In this document: positions 9,543-17,676 of the stretch, one piece after another
How positions within the stretch are numbered: the stretch's first letter is position 1
How the letters are laid out: every line of letters begins with the position of its first letter
From: Kineococcus mangrovi
Lineage (GTDB): Bacteria; Actinomycetota; Actinomycetes; Actinomycetales; Kineococcaceae
Length of the DNA: 64,000 bases
Assembly (NCBI RefSeq): GCF_041320705.1
Contig: NZ_JBGGTQ010000008.1
Coordinates: 154,019 to 218,018 of the forward strand
Reading direction: 5' to 3'
Notes under the pieces: model-generated
The model's database searches: none
What the model was told of the DNA's origin: nothing
The model's input: the letters and a program-made list of their open reading frames with translations, nothing else
Translations under genes and position numbers: made by a program

Positions 9543-11618
9543 GTGCCGGACACCACCGCCAGCTCCGCTCCCTCCTCCGCGTTCGCCGACCTGGACGCCT
9601 TCACCGCGCTGCCGCGCGTCAGCGGCCTGGCCCTGTCCCACGACGGGACGCGCCTGGTGACGACCGTCGCGACGCTCACCCCGGACCGCACCCGGTGGCG
9701 GGGTGCGCTGTGGGAGGTCGACCCGGTGGGGGGACGCCCGGCCCGCCGCCTGACCCGCGGTGCCGCCGCGGAGTCCTCACCGGTGTTCACCCCCGACGGC
9801 ACGCTGCTGTTCACCTCGGCGCGGCCGGACCCGCAGGCCCCCGCCACCGACGACCCGCCCGCGGCGCTGTGGGCGCTGCCGCCGACGGGGGAGGCGCGCT
9901 GCGTCGCCGCGCGACCCGGCGGGGTCTGCGGTCCCCGGACGGCGCGGACGTCAGCGGCCGTCGTCGTCGCGTCCCCGACGCTGCCCGGCGCCGACGACAG
10001 CACCGAGGGGCCGACGTCGGACGCGGCGCGCCGCGAGGCCCGCGAGGACGCGAAGGTGTCGGCCGTCCTGCACGCGGGGTACCCCGTCCGGTACTGGGAC
10101 GCCGACCTCGGACCCGACGAACCCCGCTGGCTCACGCTGGACCTGCCGGCGGACACACCCGCGGGCGCGCGGGACGAGGTGCGGTGGCGCGACCTCACCC
10201 CCGCCCCCGGTCGCCGTTTCGACGAGGCGTCGGCGGCCCTGGTCCCCGACGGCTCCGCCCTCGTCACCACCGAGAACGTGGCCGGTCCGGGCGGGTCGCA
10301 GCGCACCCGGCTCGTCGTCCTCGACCGTGCCGACGGCTCCGTGCGCGCCCTGGCGGACGATCCCGGGCGGGAGTTCACCTCGCCGTCGGTCTCCCCGGAC
10401 GGGCGGTGGGTCGCGGCCGTCGCCGAGAGCCTGTCGACCCCCACCAGCCCGCCGACGCTGCGGCTGGTGCTCGTCCCGCTCGACGGTTCCGCGGCGCCGC
10501 GCGACGTGGTCCCCGGCTGGGAGGTCTGGGGGACGGGCACCCCGCAGTGGGGGCCGGGGTCGGACGCCCTGTTCCTCGCCGTCGACGACCACGGCCGCGC
10601 CCCCGTGCACCGCGTCGACGTGGCGGACGGTTCGGTGCGCCGCCTCAGCACGGACGACGGTGCCTACTCCGACCTGCAGGTCGCGCCCGACGGCACGGCG
10701 GTCTACGCCGTCCGCTCGGCCGTCGACGCCCCTCCGGCGGTCGTGCGCCTCGACGCGTCGAGGCCGGGGGACCCGGTCGTCCTCCCCGGTCCGGCGCCCC
10801 GACCGGAGCTGCCCGGCACGCTGACGGAGGTGTCCACGACGGCCGCGGACGGCGCCGAGGTCCGGGCCTGGTTGTGCCTGCCGGCGGACGCCGGGCCCGA
10901 GCACCCGGCCCCGCTGCTGCTGTGGATCCACGGCGGCCCGCTGTCCTCGTGGAACGCCTGGTCGTGGCGGTGGAACCCCTGGCTGGCCGTGGCCCGCGGT
11001 TACGCCGTCCTGCTCCCGGACCCGGGGCTGTCGACGGGGTACGGCGCGCAGTTCCTGGCCCGCGGCTGGGGGGCGTGGGGCGCGGAGCCGTACACCGACC
11101 TCATGGCCGTCACCGACGCCGCGCTGGAACGCGACGACCTCGACCCGGAGCGCACGGCCGCGATGGGCGGTTCGTTCGGCGGGTACGTGGCGAACTGGGT
11201 CGCCGGGCACACCAACCGGTTCCGCGCGATCGTCACCCACGCGAGCCTGTTCGCGCTCGAGCAGTTCGGGGCCACGACGGACGCGGCGCACTACTGGGAA
11301 CGGGAGATGACCCCGGCGATGGTGGCGGCCAACGACCCGGCCGCGCACGCCGCGAACATCGTCACGCCGATGCTCGTGATCCACGGCGACAAGGACTACC
11401 GCGTGCCGGTCGGGGAGGCCCTGCGGCTGTGGTGGGTCCTGAACCGGCAGTGGACGGGCGACCCGGCGGACCTGCCGCACCGGTTCCTGCACTTCCCGGA
11501 CGAGAACCACTGGGTGCTCACCCCCCGGCACGCGGTGCTCTGGTACGAGACGGTGTTCGCGTTCCTCGCCGCGCACGTGCACGGGGTGCCGTTCCGGACG
11601 CCGGAGCTGCTGCGGTGA
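9543..11618 (+). CDS. S9 family (prolyl oligopeptidase-type) serine peptidase
   Basis: 691 residues: an N-terminal beta-propeller with repeated 'SPDGRW/APDGT' blades (about 20-410) and a C-terminal alpha/beta hydrolase domain. Catalytic elements are visible: the oxyanion region HGGPLSSWN, nucleophile GGSFGGYVANW, the Asp in HGDKDYRVP and the His in DENHWVL. This is the acylaminoacyl-peptidase/dipeptidyl-peptidase type, cleaving short peptides. No signal peptide is seen, so it is probably cytosolic. I prefer the GTG at 9543: a TAGGAC box ends 7 bases upstream. The GTG at 9513 lacks both a -10 and a ribosome site. Domain family is sure; substrate is not. Confidence 0.9.
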   Translation: MPDTTASSAPSSAFADLDAFTALPRVSGLALSHDGTRLVTTVATLTPDRTRWRGALWEVDPVGGRPARRLTRGAAAESSPVFTPDGTLLFTSARPDPQAPATDDPPAALWALPPTGEARCVAARPGGVCGPRTARTSAAVVVASPTLPGADDSTEGPTSDAARREAREDAKVSAVLHAGYPVRYWDADLGPDEPRWLTLDLPADTPAGARDEVRWRDLTPAPGRRFDEASAALVPDGSALVTTENVAGPGGSQRTRLVVLDRADGSVRALADDPGREFTSPSVSPDGRWVAAVAESLSTPTSPPTLRLVLVPLDGSAAPRDVVPGWEVWGTGTPQWGPGSDALFLAVDDHGRAPVHRVDVADGSVRRLSTDDGAYSDLQVAPDGTAVYAVRSAVDAPPAVVRLDASRPGDPVVLPGPAPRPELPGTLTEVSTTAADGAEVRAWLCLPADAGPEHPAPLLLWIHGGPLSSWNAWSWRWNPWLAVARGYAVLLPDPGLSTGYGAQFLARGWGAWGAEPYTDLMAVTDAALERDDLDPERTAAMGGSFGGYVANWVAGHTNRFRAIVTHASLFALEQFGATTDAAHYWEREMTPAMVAANDPAAHAANIVTPMLVIHGDKDYRVPVGEALRLWWVLNRQWTGDPADLPHRFLHFPDENHWVLTPRHAVLWYETVFAFLAAHVHGVPFRTPELLR

Positions 11619-11649
11619 CGGCGCTGCGGGCACGGATCGGCCTCGGCCC

Positions 11650-12327
11650 GTGAGCGGGCGCGCGAGCCTCACCGTCCAGGGCGAGGGCCGGGTCGAGGGC
11701 CCGCCCGAACTGGCGACGGTGTCCGCGGTGCTGCACACCTCCGGCCGCAGCCCCACCGTCGTCACCGGGGCGCTCGCCGACCTCGCGCGGCAGGTCCACG
11801 AGGTCCTTTCCGGGTTCGCCCCCGACTCGGTCCGCACCGACCCGTTGTCGGTGAGCCCCGTCGTCGACCGCCGTTCCGGCACCCGGATCACGGGCTGGAC
11901 CGGCCGGTTCTCGACGCGGGTGACCCTCGCCGCCGACGCCACCGACCTCTCCGCCCTCGTCGTCGCGTTCACCGGCCTGCCCGGTGTCGCGGTCGACGGA
12001 CCCTGGTGGTCGCTGCGTCCCGGCTCCGACCTGGAACGGCGGGCCCGGGCGGCCGCCGTCGCCGCCGCGGTCGCCCGCGCGCACGACGACGCGGCGGCCC
12101 TCGGCGCCACCCTCGGCGACCTCCTGGAGCTGTCCGACGCCGGGGGCTCCCCGTTCCCGACGCCCCGGATGGCGGCCACGGCCTTCCCGGCCGCGGACGG
12201 ATCCCCGCCCGAGCTCGACCTCGACCCCCAGCCCCAGACCGTCGCGGCCGTGGTGACGGCGCGGTTCGAGCTCGTCGACGTGCCCCCGTCGGCCGAGCTG
12301 CCCGGTGCCCCGGGACGGGCCGGCTGA
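11650..12327 (+). CDS. SIMPL-domain (DUF541) protein
   Basis: 225 residues, starting at GTG 11650, 31 bases after the peptidase stop and therefore probably cotranscribed. The opening ASLTVQGEGRVEGPPELATVSAVL and the spacing of the later beta strands match the SIMPL/DUF541 family, whose members fold as two beta-alpha-beta-beta units and are linked to oxidative stress in E. coli (YggE). Unlike many relatives it shows no signal peptide, so it is predicted to be cytosolic. The long charged helix RRARAAAVAAAVARAHDDA near residue 135 is typical. Molecular function is unknown. Confidence 0.75.
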   Translation: MSGRASLTVQGEGRVEGPPELATVSAVLHTSGRSPTVVTGALADLARQVHEVLSGFAPDSVRTDPLSVSPVVDRRSGTRITGWTGRFSTRVTLAADATDLSALVVAFTGLPGVAVDGPWWSLRPGSDLERRARAAAVAAAVARAHDDAAALGATLGDLLELSDAGGSPFPTPRMAATAFPAADGSPPELDLDPQPQTVAAVVTARFELVDVPPSAELPGAPGRAG

Positions 12328-12377
12328 GGTCTCGTGGGGTCTCGTCGGGCGGCGTGCGCCGGTGGCAGAGTGCGGGC

Positions 12378-13067
12378 ATGCGCTCTGCCACCGGCGACCA
12401 CGACCCCGGCTCGGCGTGGACGGAGGTCGACGAGTACCTCGTCCAGACGTTGCTGCCCGAGGACGAGGTCCTCGAACTCGTCGTCGACGAGAACCAGGCC
12501 GCCGGGTTGCCGGCGATCGACGTGTCCCCGCTGCAGGGGTCGCTGCTCTCGCTGCTCGTGCGGATGACCGGAGCCCGGCGGGTCCTGGAGATCGGCACGC
12601 TCGGCGGGTTCAGCACGATCCACCTGGCGCGAGCCCTGCCGCCCGGCGGCCGGGTCGTCACGTGCGAGTACGAGCCCCGGCACGCCGAGGTCGCCCGCCG
12701 CAACCTCGACCGGGCCCGTTTCTCCGACGTCGTGGACGTCCGCGTGGGCGCCGCCCTCGACACGCTGCCGCAGCTCGCGGCGGAGGGCGGCGACCCGTTC
12801 GACCTCGTCTTCATCGACGCCGACAAGCCGAACAACCCGCACTACCTCGAGTGGGCCCTGCGGCTGACCCGCCCCGGCAGCGTCATCGTCGGGGACAACG
12901 TCGTGCGCGGCGGCCGGGTCGCCGAGGAGGCGAGCACGGACCCCGCGATCACGGGGACCCGCACGTTCCTGGAGGCGCTGGGGGAGGACCCGCGCCTGGA
13001 GGTCACCGCGCTGCAGACCGTCGGGGCGAAGGGGTGGGACGGGTTCGCCCTCGCGCTCGTGCGCTGA
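12378..13067 (+). CDS. Class I SAM-dependent O-methyltransferase
   Basis: 229 residues, the usual length for the caffeoyl-CoA/catechol-type O-methyltransferase family (methyltransf_3). The SAM-binding motif is VLEIGTLGGFSTIHLA. The metal-binding acidic residues appear in LVFIDADKPNNPHYLEWAL, and the GDNVVRGG motif is present. It should methylate a hydroxyl group of a small catechol-like molecule using S-adenosylmethionine; the substrate is unknown. The ATG at 12378 is preceded by CAGAGT at 12366-12371, 6 bases away, suggesting a leaderless transcript independent of the upstream SIMPL gene. Confidence 0.88.
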   Translation: MRSATGDHDPGSAWTEVDEYLVQTLLPEDEVLELVVDENQAAGLPAIDVSPLQGSLLSLLVRMTGARRVLEIGTLGGFSTIHLARALPPGGRVVTCEYEPRHAEVARRNLDRARFSDVVDVRVGAALDTLPQLAAEGGDPFDLVFIDADKPNNPHYLEWALRLTRPGSVIVGDNVVRGGRVAEEASTDPAITGTRTFLEALGEDPRLEVTALQTVGAKGWDGFALALVR

Positions 13068-13076
13068 GCCGCGGGG

Positions 13077-13505
13077 TCAGGACGGCGGCAGCTCCGGCGC
13101 GATGTCCGCGAGGCGGGCCGCGACGGCCGCCTCGAGGCGCTCCGACGGGGCGATCGCGAAGAACTCCTCGTCCAGCCGGTCCCACAGCTCCTCGTCGGCG
13201 GCGGACAACTCCTCGTACCCGGTGGGCCGGAACCGCAGGAACTCCCGACGTGCTCCGAGGACGAGGTCCGCGACGTCGTCCAGGCCCAGCCACCGCAGGC
13301 CCGCCGCAGCGTCGTCGACGGAGTCCAGGCGCCGGCTGAAGAAGAGGTTCTCCACGCCCCCGCCCACCAGCCCGCCGTTCTCGGCGATGCCGTGCAGGGC
13401 CAGCACCGCCCCCAGGGATCGCAGACCCGGGGTGGCGGCGTCGTCCCCCCACTCGTAGGCCGTGATCGCCGGGACGTTCAGCGCGTCGAGCAGCGGGGTG
13501 CCCAC
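13077..13505 (-). CDS. DUF4375 (DMP19-like) protein
   Basis: 142 residues from the GTG at 13505, which lies just after the stop of the VOC gene upstream, so the two form a small operon. An in-frame ATG at 13553 would overlap the VOC gene by 41 bases and is less likely. The pattern NVPAITAYEWGDDAATPGLR, then GLRWLGLDDVADLVLGAR and EELWDRLDEEFFAI, resembles the DUF4375/DMP19 family of all-helical cytosolic proteins. No catalytic residues or function can be named. It converges with the O-methyltransferase, with only 9 bases between stops. Confidence 0.65.
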   Translation of the reverse strand: MGTPLLDALNVPAITAYEWGDDAATPGLRSLGAVLALHGIAENGGLVGGGVENLFFSRRLDSVDDAAAGLRWLGLDDVADLVLGARREFLRFRPTGYEELSAADEELWDRLDEEFFAIAPSERLEAAVAARLADIAPELPPS

Positions 13506-13512
13506 GGGTCCG

Positions 13513-13875
13513 TCAGTCGCCCTCGGAGTACCCGTGCAGGTCGAGCTCGGCACCGTGCACCTGGACGTCGCGCTCGTCCGGGTCGGTGACGTGCAGGACG
13601 CGGCCGTCGACCCGCGCGGGGAAACCCGCGTCCTGCAGCCGCGCGGCCACGGTCTCCAGCGGCTCGGTCGTCGAGAACGCCAGGTCGGTCGTGCCGGCCT
13701 CGCGCGGCGCGGCGGCGGTGGCGACGTCGTGGAGCCCGACCTCCCCGCCGCCGGCGGCTTCCAGGCTCACCCAGGACCCGTCCTCGCTGCTCTGCGTGCC
13801 CGCGAGGCCGAGAGCGCTCAGGAAGCGCCGCATGGCGGCGACGTCGCGGGTGAAGCGGACGGGAGTGACCTTCAC
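13513..13875 (-). CDS. VOC (glyoxalase/bleomycin-resistance fold) protein
   Basis: 120 residues with the beta-alpha-beta-beta-beta pattern of VOC proteins: VTPVRFTRDVAAMRRFLSAL at the start, a central WVSLEAAGGGEVGLHDV strand pair and VHVTDPDERDVQVHG at the end. Family members bind a metal or small ligands; here the metal ligands are not complete enough to predict an enzyme. The GTG at 13875 follows AAGGTGG with good spacing and is preferred to the GTG at 13884. It is the first gene of a two-gene minus-strand operon with the DUF4375 gene. Confidence 0.75.
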   Translation of the reverse strand: MKVTPVRFTRDVAAMRRFLSALGLAGTQSSEDGSWVSLEAAGGGEVGLHDVATAAAPREAGTTDLAFSTTEPLETVAARLQDAGFPARVDGRVLHVTDPDERDVQVHGAELDLHGYSEGD

Positions 13876-13950
13876 GGGACCCACCTTCGATCGGAGCGTG
13901 CTGCGGGACGATCATGCCCGCCCGCGGCGCCGGGCGCGCGTCGCGCCGAG

Positions 13951-14328
13951 GTGTCGGGGCAGCTGCCCGGGGTCACCGTTCCCGGGTCCGCCGGCGGAAC
14001 CGTCGACCTCGGCGGCAAGACCGTCCGACGACTCGGCCACGGCGCCACGCGCATCACCGGTGACGGCGACGTCGTCATCGCCACCGAGGGCGGGCTGACC
14101 CGCACGGCCCGGACGTGTGGCCGCCGCTGGGCCGCCCGGAGCACCTGCGCCGGTTCGGCGTCGACGACGTGGAGGAGGCCCGGGCGGCCGGGCTGGGCAT
14201 CGCCTCGGTGCAGAACCGCTACGACCTCGGCGACCGGCGGGCCGAGGACCTGCTGACGCACTGCGAGGAGCAGGGCATCGCCTTCACCCCGTGGGTCCCC
14301 GTCGACGCCGGCAGCCTGGCCCGTCGGC
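13951..14328 (+). pseudogene. Aldo/keto reductase remnant, frameshifted and deleted
   Basis: Three pieces of a NADPH-dependent aldo/keto reductase are recognisable. Piece one is the N-terminus (TVDLGGKTVRRLGHGATRIT). Piece two (DVVIATEGGLTRT) joins it directly although about 60 residues should separate them. Near 14106 the frame shifts: adding one G to the ACGGCCCGG run restores GPDVWPPLGRPEHLRR in the next frame. After another large deletion comes the C-terminal piece ARAAGLGIASVQNRYDLGDRRAEDLL...EEQGIAFTPWVPVDAG. It ends abruptly near 14325, next to the response regulator stop. Intact enzymes are about 290 residues; under 130 remain. The gene is clearly dead. Confidence 0.8.
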
Positions 14329-14330
14329 GT

Positions 14331-15014
14331 TCAGGCGTCCAGGAGCCCCGCGTCGTGCGCCACGATCGCGACCTGCACGCGGTTGTGGGCCTCCAGCTTG
14401 GTGAGCAGCCGCGACACGTGCGTCTTCACCGTCGCCTCGCTCATGAACAGCTCCTTGCCGATCTCGGCGTTCGACAACCCCCGGCCGACGGCGCCGAGCA
14501 CCTCGCGCTCGCGGTCGGTGAGCAGCTGCAGCCGTTCGGCGGCCTCGCGGCGGCGCGGGTTCACGGTGTCGGCGGCGTAGTGCCCGACGAGCCGGCGGGT
14601 CACGGTGGGCGAGAGCATCGCCTCGCCCGCGGCGACGACACGGACGGCGGAGACGAGCTCGCGCGGCGGGGTGTCCTTGAGCAGGAACCCCGTCGCGCCC
14701 GCCTGCAGCGCCTGGAAGACGTACTCGTCCAGGTCGAAGGTCGTGAGCATGACGACGCTGGGGGCCTGCGGTCGCTCGGTGATGGCCTTGGCGGCGGTCA
14801 ACCCGTCCATGACGGGCATCCGCACGTCCATGAGGACGATGTCGGGCCGGTGCGCGGCGACACCCTCGAGGGCCTGGGCGCCGTTCTCGGCCTCACCGAC
14901 GACCTCGACGTCCTCGGCGCTGGACAGGATCATCCGCAGACCGGCACGCACCAGCGCGTCGTCGTCCACCAGCAGGACCCTCGTCGGCCTGCCCCGCTGC
15001 TCGTCCGCGTTCAC
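14331..15014 (-). CDS. NarL/FixJ-family response regulator
   Basis: 227 residues: a receiver domain (TRVLLVDDDALVRAGL, phosphoacceptor Asp in IVLMDVRMPVMDG, conserved Thr and Lys in MLTTF and FLLKD) followed by a LuxR-type helix-turn-helix (LTDREREVLGAVGRGLSNAEIGKEL). Phosphorylated by the adjacent kinase, it should bind DNA as a dimer. The GTG at 15014 follows a GGTGGAGG site; a GTG at 15032 overlaps the kinase stop. It is the second gene of a kinase-regulator operon. The stimulus and targets cannot be inferred; neighbours offer no clear hint. Confidence 0.9.
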   Translation of the reverse strand: MNADEQRGRPTRVLLVDDDALVRAGLRMILSSAEDVEVVGEAENGAQALEGVAAHRPDIVLMDVRMPVMDGLTAAKAITERPQAPSVVMLTTFDLDEYVFQALQAGATGFLLKDTPPRELVSAVRVVAAGEAMLSPTVTRRLVGHYAADTVNPRRREAAERLQLLTDREREVLGAVGRGLSNAEIGKELFMSEATVKTHVSRLLTKLEAHNRVQVAIVAHDAGLLDA

Positions 15015-15033
15015 GTCGGCGTCCGCCTCCACC

Positions 15034-16386
15034 TCAGCCGTTCCCCTCGCCCGTGCCGGAGCCGGCCGGTGCGCGGACGATCCTCGCATCCGGCGGGGTC
15101 CAGGCGGCGGAGGCGCCGGGACGCGCCCGCCCGTCCGGGGCCGGCCACGGCATCCGGGCGCGGACGGCGAAACCACCGCCCGGTTCGGGGCCGGAGGTGA
15201 TGGTGCCGTCGGCCAGGCCCACGCGCTCGGACAACCCGACGAGCCCGGACCCCGCGCCCGGCAACCCCGCGGGCGCCCCGTGCGGGCGGGCGTTGACCAC
15301 CGAGACGAGCATCTCCCGGCCCACCTCGCCGGAGACGGTGACGACCGTCTGCGCCGACGGAGCGTGCTTGTGCACGTTCGTCAGCGCCTCCTGCACCACC
15401 CGGTAGACGGTCCGGCCGAGGTCGGCCGGCACGTCGGCGTGGACGGGCACGTCCGTCCGGAACACGGCGTCCACCCCGGCCTCCCGCGTCGACTCCACCA
15501 GCCGCCGGACGTCGACGAGCGTCGGCTGCGGCACGAGCTCGGCCGCGGTGGTGGCCGCGGACCCCGTGCCCGGCGCCCGCAGCACCCCCAGCACCCGGCG
15601 CAGGTCCTCCAGCGCGGTCCGGGCGGTCTCGCGGATCGTCGCCGCGGTCGTCTCGACCTGGTCGGGGCCGACGTCCGGGCGCACCTCCAGGCCCCCGGCG
15701 TGCAGGGCGACGAGCGAGATGCGGTGGGCCAGGACGTCGTGCATCTCGCGGGCGATGCGGGTCCGCTCGGCCAGCCGGGCCTGCTCGGCCCGCAGCACCT
15801 GCTCGTGCTCGGCCCGTTCGGCGCGCTCGCGCAGGGAGGTCACCAGGTCGCGGCGGGCGCCGACGAACGCGCCGACGAAGACGCACAGCGAGACCCCGAC
15901 GACCGCGAAGACCGCCGACCAGACGAGCCCGTTCCCGGTCGTGCGCAACGACACCAGCGTGGCGGCGACCCCGGCCACCACCGACAGCAGGACGAGCAGG
16001 CGGTCGCGCCGGCGCGCCGCCAACGTCAGCAGCGCGAAGCACAGCGCCCCGTCGAAGGCCAGCACCCCGGCCGCGGCCAGGGACACCAGGCACAGCAGGA
16101 CCGGCTGGCTGCGCCGCCACCACAGGGCCAGGCAGTTCGCGACGACCAGGACGCAGGCGAGCACCTCGCCCACCCCGGCCCCGGTGACCCACGACAGCCC
16201 GTCGAAGAGGACCGGGGGCCCACCGGGCTGCGGCCGGACCGGGCCCACGACGACCGCGTGGAACCAGGTCACGGCCAGGGCGAGGGCCAGCAGGACGGCG
16301 ACGACGTCCCGGGCCCGGGGGGCGAACCGCCAGCGCGTCGCCCACGGGTCGGCGGGCGGAGCGACGGGGTGCGCGAGCTGGCTCAC
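15034..16386 (-). CDS. Sensor histidine kinase, HisKA_3 type
   Basis: 450 residues. About five to six membrane helices fill residues 20-190 (for example VVAVLLALALAVTW, VLACVLVVANCLALWW, LVWSAVFAVVGVSLCVFVGAFVG) with little outside the membrane, so it probably senses something in the bilayer. The dimerisation/phosphoacceptor segment is RIAREMHDVLAHRISLVALHA, with His as the target. The ATPase domain has VVQEALTNVHKHA and a GSGLVGLSERV G-box. It should phosphorylate the response regulator encoded directly downstream. The GTG at 16386 lies 6 bases after a TACCCT box, consistent with a leaderless transcript. Confidence 0.9.
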   Translation of the reverse strand: MSQLAHPVAPPADPWATRWRFAPRARDVVAVLLALALAVTWFHAVVVGPVRPQPGGPPVLFDGLSWVTGAGVGEVLACVLVVANCLALWWRRSQPVLLCLVSLAAAGVLAFDGALCFALLTLAARRRDRLLVLLSVVAGVAATLVSLRTTGNGLVWSAVFAVVGVSLCVFVGAFVGARRDLVTSLRERAERAEHEQVLRAEQARLAERTRIAREMHDVLAHRISLVALHAGGLEVRPDVGPDQVETTAATIRETARTALEDLRRVLGVLRAPGTGSAATTAAELVPQPTLVDVRRLVESTREAGVDAVFRTDVPVHADVPADLGRTVYRVVQEALTNVHKHAPSAQTVVTVSGEVGREMLVSVVNARPHGAPAGLPGAGSGLVGLSERVGLADGTITSGPEPGGGFAVRARMPWPAPDGRARPGASAAWTPPDARIVRAPAGSGTGEGNG

Positions 16387-16392
16387 CGCCTC

Positions 16393-16398
16393 AGGGTA
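16393..16398 (-). promoter_or_regulatory. -10 box of the kinase-regulator operon
   Basis: TACCCT on the minus strand, matching TAnnnT, is 6 bases from the GTG at 16386. This would start transcription at the start codon. Confidence 0.5.
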
Positions 16399-16512
16399 GG
16401 GAGGTGGTTGAGCGTCCGTCGTCCCCCGATCGTCCCTGCGCTCCTCCGGCGTCCGTCGCACCCGTCACCCCGCGCGTCACCCACCGTGTCGCCCGTCCCC
16501 GAGGAACGCCCC

Positions 16513-17373
16513 GTGAACCCTGCTGAACCCCGCTCCACGATCGCCTTCCTCGGCCTGGGCCGGATGGGCCGCGTCCTGGCCGGCCACCTCCTGGGGGCCG
16601 GCCACGACCTGCGCGTCTGGAACCGCACCCCCGGCCGCGACGGCGAGCTCGTCGCCGCCGGCGCGACCTCCGCCTCGTCCGCGGCGCAGGCCCTCGACGG
16701 TGCCGACGTCCTGGTCACCGCCCTGTTCGGACCACCCGCCGTCCGCGAGGTCGTCCTCGACGGGCTGTCCCCGGCGGCCGGGACGTTGTGGATCGACGTC
16801 ACGACGATCGCCCCCGCCGACGCCGCCGAGCACGCGCGCTGGGCCGCCGGGCGCGGCGTCGACCACGTCCACTCCCCGGTCGTCGGGTCGCTCGGCCCGG
16901 CCGCGAACCGCTCCCTGGGCGTCCTGGCCGGTGGGCCGCGAGCCGAGCGGGCGCTGCCCTACGTGTCCCTGTGGGCCGACCCGGACCGGTTGCAGGTCCT
17001 GCCCGAGGCCGCCGCCGCCGCGACGGGGAAGCTCGTGGCAAACCTGGCGCTCGCCGTCTCCTTCCAGGGGCTCGTCGAAGCCGTCCGGCTCGGCGCCTCC
17101 GGGGGTCTGGACGTCGAGCAGGTCCTCACCACGCTGAGGGGCACGGGGCTGGGTCCGATCGCGGCGATGAAGGGGCAGAACCTGCGGACGGGGGAGTTCG
17201 GGGACACCCAGTTCTCGACCGACCTGCTGCTGAAGGACACGGGTCTGATGATCGACACGTCCCGCTTCCCGCTGCCGGCCCTGACGGTGGCGGCCCAGGC
17301 GCTGCTGGCCGCCCGACGGGCCGGGCACGGGGACGAGGACTTCTCCGTCGTGGCCCGCGACGAACCCCGCTGA
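16513..17373 (+). CDS. NAD(P)-binding beta-hydroxyacid dehydrogenase-like protein
   Basis: 286 residues, the size of 3-hydroxyisobutyrate/tartronate semialdehyde reductase-type enzymes. The Rossmann motif FLGLGRMGRVLAGHL and the WNRTPGR segment are at the N-terminus. The substrate region reads HSPVVGSLGPAANRSLGVLAGG, and the usual catalytic Lys helix appears as ATGKLVANLALAVSFQGLVEAV. It probably oxidises a small beta-hydroxyacid or reduces an imine (imine reductases share this fold). The GTG at 16513 follows GAGGAA. It is divergent from the two-component operon and is followed by tRNA-Glu. Confidence 0.85.
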   Translation: MNPAEPRSTIAFLGLGRMGRVLAGHLLGAGHDLRVWNRTPGRDGELVAAGATSASSAAQALDGADVLVTALFGPPAVREVVLDGLSPAAGTLWIDVTTIAPADAAEHARWAAGRGVDHVHSPVVGSLGPAANRSLGVLAGGPRAERALPYVSLWADPDRLQVLPEAAAAATGKLVANLALAVSFQGLVEAVRLGASGGLDVEQVLTTLRGTGLGPIAAMKGQNLRTGEFGDTQFSTDLLLKDTGLMIDTSRFPLPALTVAAQALLAARRAGHGDEDFSVVARDEPR

Positions 17374-17420
17374 GCCTGCGCGGGACCCGCGGCCTGGACG
17401 GGGCACCCGCCGGGAGCGGG

Positions 17421-17426
17421 TAGACT
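17421..17426 (+). promoter_or_regulatory. -10 box of tRNA-Glu
   Basis: TAGACT matches TAnnnT and lies 36 bases upstream of the mature tRNA 5' end. No clear -35 is seen at the expected distance. Confidence 0.45.
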
Positions 17427-17462
17427 CCTGCCTGCCGGTCCCGGTCACGGGATCGACGCTGG

Positions 17463-17535
17463 GGCCCCGTTGTGTAGCGGCCCAGCACGCCGCCCTCTCA
17501 CGGCGGTAGCGCGGGTTCGAATCCCGTCGGGGCTA
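17463..17535 (+). tRNA. tRNA-Glu, anticodon CTC
   Basis: A complete cloverleaf of 73 nt. The acceptor GGCCCCG (17463-17469) pairs with CGGGGCT (17528-17534), including one G-T pair. The anticodon arm is CCGCC-CTCTCAC-GGCGG with CTC at the centre, and the T loop is TTCGAAT. The CCA end is not encoded (ACCG follows), so it must be added after transcription. Confidence 0.95.
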
Positions 17536-17541
17536 CCGAGG

Positions 17542-17573
17542 AAGGCCCCCGGTCCACCTGGACCGGGGGCCTT
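17542..17573 (+). terminator. Terminator after tRNA-Glu
   Basis: A perfect 14-base-pair stem (17542-17555 with 17560-17573) and a 4-base loop, beginning seven bases after the tRNA end. The same AAGGCCCC...GGTCC stem recurs after tRNA-Gly. Confidence 0.85.
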
Positions 17574-17676
17574 CTCGCGTCCCGGGTCCGTCCGCTCGCC
17601 GGTGCAACGCACCGGCCGTCCAGCGCGTCTGCTGCTCGGAGGTCGCAGGGGGCGGCCCGGTGGAGGGGAGGACGGC

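Noticed and set aside
17463..17573. tRNA-Glu as an integration site of a mobile element
   Set aside because: No second copy of the tRNA 3' end and no integrase gene was found downstream in the window.
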